From assembly GCA_021790295.1 (NCBI GenBank), contig JAJYIC010000084.1, positions 1 to 8,973 on the forward strand: 8,973 bases of DNA. Reading direction: 5' to 3'. The stretch is from Pseudomonadota bacterium. GTDB taxonomy: Bacteria; Pseudomonadota; Alphaproteobacteria; ATCC43930; CGMCC-115725. Below, one piece after another: positions 7,000 through 8,973 of this stretch. Both the position numbers and the translations under genes were made by a program. The notes under the pieces are model-generated. The model was not told where the DNA came from. It saw only the letters and a program-made list of their open reading frames with translations, and searched no databases. Numbering within the stretch: the first letter of the stretch is position 1; each line of letters opens with the position of its first letter.

Positions 7000-7038
7000 T
7001 AACCCGCATTTCTCACACTGGACAGGGGCCGCGCCGCG
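7000..7038. repeat. Direct repeat, copy 2, upstream of the hydrolase gene
   Basis: The core GCATTTCTCACACTGG (7006-7021) matches 6142-6157 exactly and in the same orientation, with partial similarity up to GCGCCG on the right. It lies in the gap between the hydrolase and DUF167 genes. The distance between the cores is 864 bp, almost exactly the hydrolase gene plus its leader. Confidence 0.7.
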
Positions 7039-7088
7039 GGCAAGGCGAGGAAACCGTCGCCGTTGCGCGGCACGAGCGCCTTTCCCCC

Positions 7089-7418
7089 TCACTCTTGCGG
7101 CAAAAAAGCGAGAACCCCGGAAAGACGGGAGAAAAGTTCGCCGGGGTCGCCCGAGACCAGAACCGATTTGTTGCGGCTTCTGCCTCCCGAAAGAAGGGAA
7201 AAGTCGCGTCTCGGAAGAGAAAAAGCGCGGGCGAGAAGGGCGAGCAAGGCTTCGTTCGCGCGCCCGCCTTCGGGCGGCGCCCTGACGGAGACTTTGAGCG
7301 CCCGCCCGCCGCCGCCGGAAGGGATGAGGGCAAGAAGGCAATCGCCGCGTTTCCCCGGCGATACGCGCACGCTCACGCGCACGCCGCCGCGGACCGCGTG
7401 GCAAGGCCCTTCAGGCAA
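7089..7418 (-). CDS. yggU: DUF167 (YggU) family protein
   Basis: Small soluble protein of 109 residues in the DUF167/YggU/UPF0235 family, whose molecular role is not known. Recognisable features are the GGVRVSVRVSPGKRG strand (11-25), LKVSVRAPPEGGRANEALL (41-59), the family's most conserved stretch, and SGGRSRNKSVLVSGD near 77-91. The best start is TTG at 7418, giving an 8-nt overlap with the end of yggT. No clear Shine-Dalgarno is present, so translation is probably coupled to yggT. A shorter GTG start at residue 13 (GTG CGC GTG) would cut into the conserved domain edge. yggT-DUF167 adjacency is common in proteobacteria and supports the call. Confidence 0.85.
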   Translation of the reverse strand: MPEGPCHAVRGGVRVSVRVSPGKRGDCLLALIPSGGGGRALKVSVRAPPEGGRANEALLALLARAFSLPRRDFSLLSGGRSRNKSVLVSGDPGELFSRLSGVLAFLPQE

Positions 7419-7689
7419 GGTATTCGAACATGAGATCGCGCAAGAAATACAGAAGAAGGATGAGAATGACCGGAGAGATGTCGATCCCGCCGAGATCGGG
7501 GATGATCCTTCGTATCGGTCCGAGAAGCGGTTCGGTGATCCGCCACAAAAAATCGCCGATCACGGAGACGGCATGGTTGTGGCGATTGACGACGCCGAAA
7601 GCAAGAAGCCAGCTCAACACCGCCTGGCCGATCAAAAGCCAGATGTAAATCGTGATCACGGTACTGACGAGGTTCAAAAACGCGAGCAT
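7411..7689 (-). CDS. yggT: YggT family integral membrane protein
   Basis: Inner-membrane protein of 92 residues with one YggT repeat, the usual length for alphaproteobacteria. The first hydrophobic segment is about residues 3-32 and the second about 72-84. Between them is the family signature EPLLGPIRRIIPDL (53-66) followed by GIDISP. YggT proteins have been linked to osmotic tolerance and cell envelope or division roles, but no precise function is fixed. The start at 7689 follows GGAAGGAG on the minus strand (about 3-5 nt spacing); a longer frame to 7764 adds non-homologous residues. It heads the minus-strand unit yggT-DUF167 and is divergent from the tRNA gene. Confidence 0.9.
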   Translation of the reverse strand: MLAFLNLVSTVITIYIWLLIGQAVLSWLLAFGVVNRHNHAVSVIGDFLWRITEPLLGPIRRIIPDLGGIDISPVILILLLYFLRDLMFEYLA

Positions 7690-7735
7690 CCGCTCCTTCC
7701 GGAAAAAACTTTGCCAAAAGATGGCTTTGGCCGCG

Positions 7736-7764
7736 ACCCTAGCCTCAAGGATGGGGCGAGGCAA
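7736..7764 (-). promoter_or_regulatory. Possible promoter of yggT-DUF167
   Basis: On the minus strand TTGCCT (7764-7759) and TAGGGT (7741-7736) are 17 nt apart and about 45 nt upstream of the yggT start. The -10 match is weak, so this is only a candidate. Confidence 0.25.
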
Positions 7765-7785
7765 GGACGAGAGGCGGGGCCGCGC

Positions 7786-7814
7786 TTGACAGGATGAGGC
7801 GCCCTCCTCATAGT
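7786..7814 (+). promoter_or_regulatory. Promoter of tRNA-Ala
   Basis: A perfect TTGACA -35 box (7786-7791) is followed after exactly 17 nt by CATAGT (7809-7814). Transcription would begin near 7821 in a CGCGCGCGC stretch. Such a GC-rich discriminator is typical of stable-RNA promoters under stringent (ppGpp) control. The tRNA starts 15 nt further on, leaving a short 5' leader. Confidence 0.75.
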
Positions 7815-7835
7815 CGCGCGCGCTGAAGGTGGGAC

Positions 7836-7911
<76 letters not shown>

Positions 7912-7949
7912 ACAGGCGCAACCCCAAGAGGAAGAGAGGCGAGGCGCAA

Positions 7950-8384
7950 ATGCCGAAGATCCTCGTCATCCACGGCGCCGGCATGAACATGCGCGGCAAG
8001 GTCCAGACGGACATTTTCGGCCCCATGACCCTTCCCCAATACGACGAGAAGATCCGCGGCTTTGCGCGCGAACTCGGCGTCGAGGTGGAAATCTTTCATT
8101 CCAATATCGAAGGCGAAGTCATCGACAGGCTTTACGCCGCAAACGAGGAAGGGTTCGACGCCGCGCTTTTCAACCCGGCCGCTTTTTCCTCGGGCTATCC
8201 GGCTCTCGTCGCGGCGATCGCTCAGGTCAGCTTTCCGACGGTCGAGATCCACATCTCGAACCCCGCCCGGCGCGGCTCCTATTCCGAGACCTCCCGGTCG
8301 AGCCAAGGGGTGGTTACGGGTTTTGGCATCGCCGGCTATGCCCTTGCCCTGCGCGGTTTACGCGACCTCGTCATGGCCAAATAG
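7950..8384 (+). CDS. Type II dehydroquinase (AroQ)-fold protein with degenerate active site
   Basis: Cytoplasmic protein of 144 residues that aligns along its whole length with type II 3-dehydroquinate dehydratases: ILVIHGAGMN (4-13), FHSNIEGEVIDRLY (49-62), FNPAAF (74-79), VEIHISN (98-104) and GFGIAGYALAL (124-134). Compared with remembered H. pylori AroQ, Asn75, Glu99 and His101 are kept. Five active-site positions differ: Gly11 (normally Asn), Val18 (Arg), Phe23 (catalytic Tyr), Ser81 (His) and Ser112 (Arg). Type II enzymes use the Arg-Tyr lid for catalysis, so dehydroquinase activity is doubtful. It may bind or transform another ligand. GAGG lies 5 nt before ATG. It follows tRNA-Ala closely and probably shares its transcript; the thiolase gene lies 116 nt downstream. 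The fold is sure, the function is not known, and automated annotation as aroQ would probably be wrong. Confidence 0.88.
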   Translation: MPKILVIHGAGMNMRGKVQTDIFGPMTLPQYDEKIRGFARELGVEVEIFHSNIEGEVIDRLYAANEEGFDAALFNPAAFSSGYPALVAAIAQVSFPTVEIHISNPARRGSYSETSRSSQGVVTGFGIAGYALALRGLRDLVMAK

Positions 8385-8402
8385 GGCGCCTTTTCGCGCC
8401 CT
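8383..8402 (+). terminator. Hairpin at the AroQ-like stop codon, possible terminator
   Basis: AGGGCGC (8383-8389) pairs perfectly with GCGCCCT (8396-8402) around a 6-nt CTTTTC loop. The last two bases of the stop codon are in the stem. A pyrimidine-rich T tract follows only after about 12 nt (8414-8426), so it is not a textbook intrinsic terminator; it may protect the mRNA 3' end or terminate weakly. Confidence 0.45.
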
Positions 8403-8500
8403 CCTCTCGCGCTTTATCTTTTTCTTGCACGGCGCCATCATCTGCTGGGCGAGAGGATCGCCTGTGCCGCAAGACGAGAGGCCCTTCGAGGGAGGAAGAG

Positions 8501-8973
8501 ATGCGCCAAGCCGTAATCGTTTCGACCGCCCGCACGCCGATAGGCCGGGCCTATCGCGGCGCCTTTAACGACACGCAAGCGCAGGCTCTCGCCGGACATG
8601 TCGTCGCCGAGGCGGTGCGCCGCGCCTCGGTGGATCCCTCCGAGGTCGAGGATGTGGTTTTGGGCGCTGCGCTGCAGCAAGGCTCTCAGGGTTACAACAT
8701 CGCGCGCCAGGCTCTTCTGCACGCCGGGTTTCCGGTCTCGGTTGCCGGAATGACGGTCGACCGCCAATGCGCTTCCGGCCTGATGGCGATCGCGACCGCC
8801 GCCAAAGAGATCGTCGGTGACGGGATGAAGGTTGCGGTCGGCGGCGGGGTCGAATCGATCTCTCTCGTTCAGACCGACCATCGCAACCAGTATCGGGCGG
8901 AAGATCCCCGGCTCCAGGAGCGCCTTCCGCAGATTTACATGACGATGATCGAGACCGCGGAGATCGTCGCCGA
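8501..8973 (+). CDS. Thiolase (acetyl-CoA acyltransferase), 5' part
   Basis: The first 157 codons of a thiolase, cut by the right edge of the window; the full protein would be about 390 residues. Thiolases join or cleave acyl-CoAs with acetyl-CoA in fatty-acid oxidation or in acetoacetyl-CoA and polyhydroxybutyrate synthesis. The N-terminus IVSTARTPIGRAYRG (6-20), QGSQGYNIARQ (60-70) and the nucleophile Cys90 in DRQCASGL are diagnostic, and GGGVESISL (114-122) follows as expected. The overall look is closer to degradative FadA-like enzymes than to PhaA, but this is a weak call without the C-terminal half, where the second Cys and the His lie. The start is clear: GGAGG lies 5 nt before ATG. 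No strong promoter was recognised in the 116 nt upstream. Confidence 0.92.
   Translation, partial: MRQAVIVSTARTPIGRAYRGAFNDTQAQALAGHVVAEAVRRASVDPSEVEDVVLGAALQQGSQGYNIARQALLHAGFPVSVAGMTVDRQCASGLMAIATAAKEIVGDGMKVAVGGGVESISLVQTDHRNQYRAEDPRLQERLPQIYMTMIETAEIVA

Noticed and set aside
6962..7009. N-terminal extension of the hydrolase to ATG 7009
   Set aside because: It would begin within the direct repeat without a Shine-Dalgarno, and the family domain starts at MLLTLDG (6961).
7044..7061. Hairpin GGCGAGG-AAA-CC-G-TCGCC as a terminator for yggT-DUF167
   Set aside because: The stem has a bulge and is followed on the minus strand by TTGCCC rather than a T run, so I do not call a terminator.

Overview
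The window is GC-rich, densely coded DNA, most likely from an alphaproteobacterium of the Hyphomicrobiales (Rhizobiales) type. The clues are a fused NAD-dependent formate dehydrogenase beta subunit closely resembling, from memory, FDH1 of Methylobacterium extorquens, the yggT-DUF167 pair, and the codon use. The genus cannot be read from the sequence.

Layout. Positions 1-389 hold no credible gene. They contain a cluster of CTAGTGTC repeats (11-135), possibly the end of a mobile element or an operator array, then a candidate promoter whose spacer carries a perfect TGGTATACCA palindrome (about 243-271). Positions 390-6138 (+) form a tight three-gene operon: a formyl-CoA transferase family (Frc) protein, a fused NuoE/NuoF-type formate dehydrogenase beta subunit that starts at TTG, and the large molybdenum- or tungsten-dependent catalytic alpha subunit. 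Positions 6149-6961 (-) encode an alpha/beta hydrolase, convergent with the operon and bracketed by an imperfect direct repeat of about 39 bp. Positions 7089-7689 (-) carry a DUF167/YggU protein and a YggT membrane protein that overlap by 8 nt. From 7786 (+) come a promoter, tRNA-Ala(CGC), a small protein of type II dehydroquinase (AroQ) fold with a largely dismantled active site, a hairpin, and the 5' part of a thiolase that runs off the right edge.

How the genes fit together. Canonical Frc turns formyl-CoA plus oxalate into oxalyl-CoA plus formate; the formate dehydrogenase then oxidises formate to CO2 and makes NADH. The operon therefore looks like a C1 or oxalate energy module. However, oxalyl-CoA decarboxylase is not in the window, and the Frc-like protein differs from characterised enzymes at substrate-pocket positions, so its acid substrate is uncertain. 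The alpha subunit keeps a Cys ligand (not selenocysteine) and most Fe-S motifs, but lacks the His/Cys3 cluster motif of complex I NuoG.

The least ordinary features are the AroQ-like protein apparently transcribed behind a tRNA, the altered Frc, the missing cluster motif in the alpha subunit, a seven-codon minicistron bridging the two formate dehydrogenase genes, and the two repeat systems. No CRISPR array, complete insertion sequence or prophage is seen. Family assignments rest on motif recognition and remembered homologues; no database search was run.
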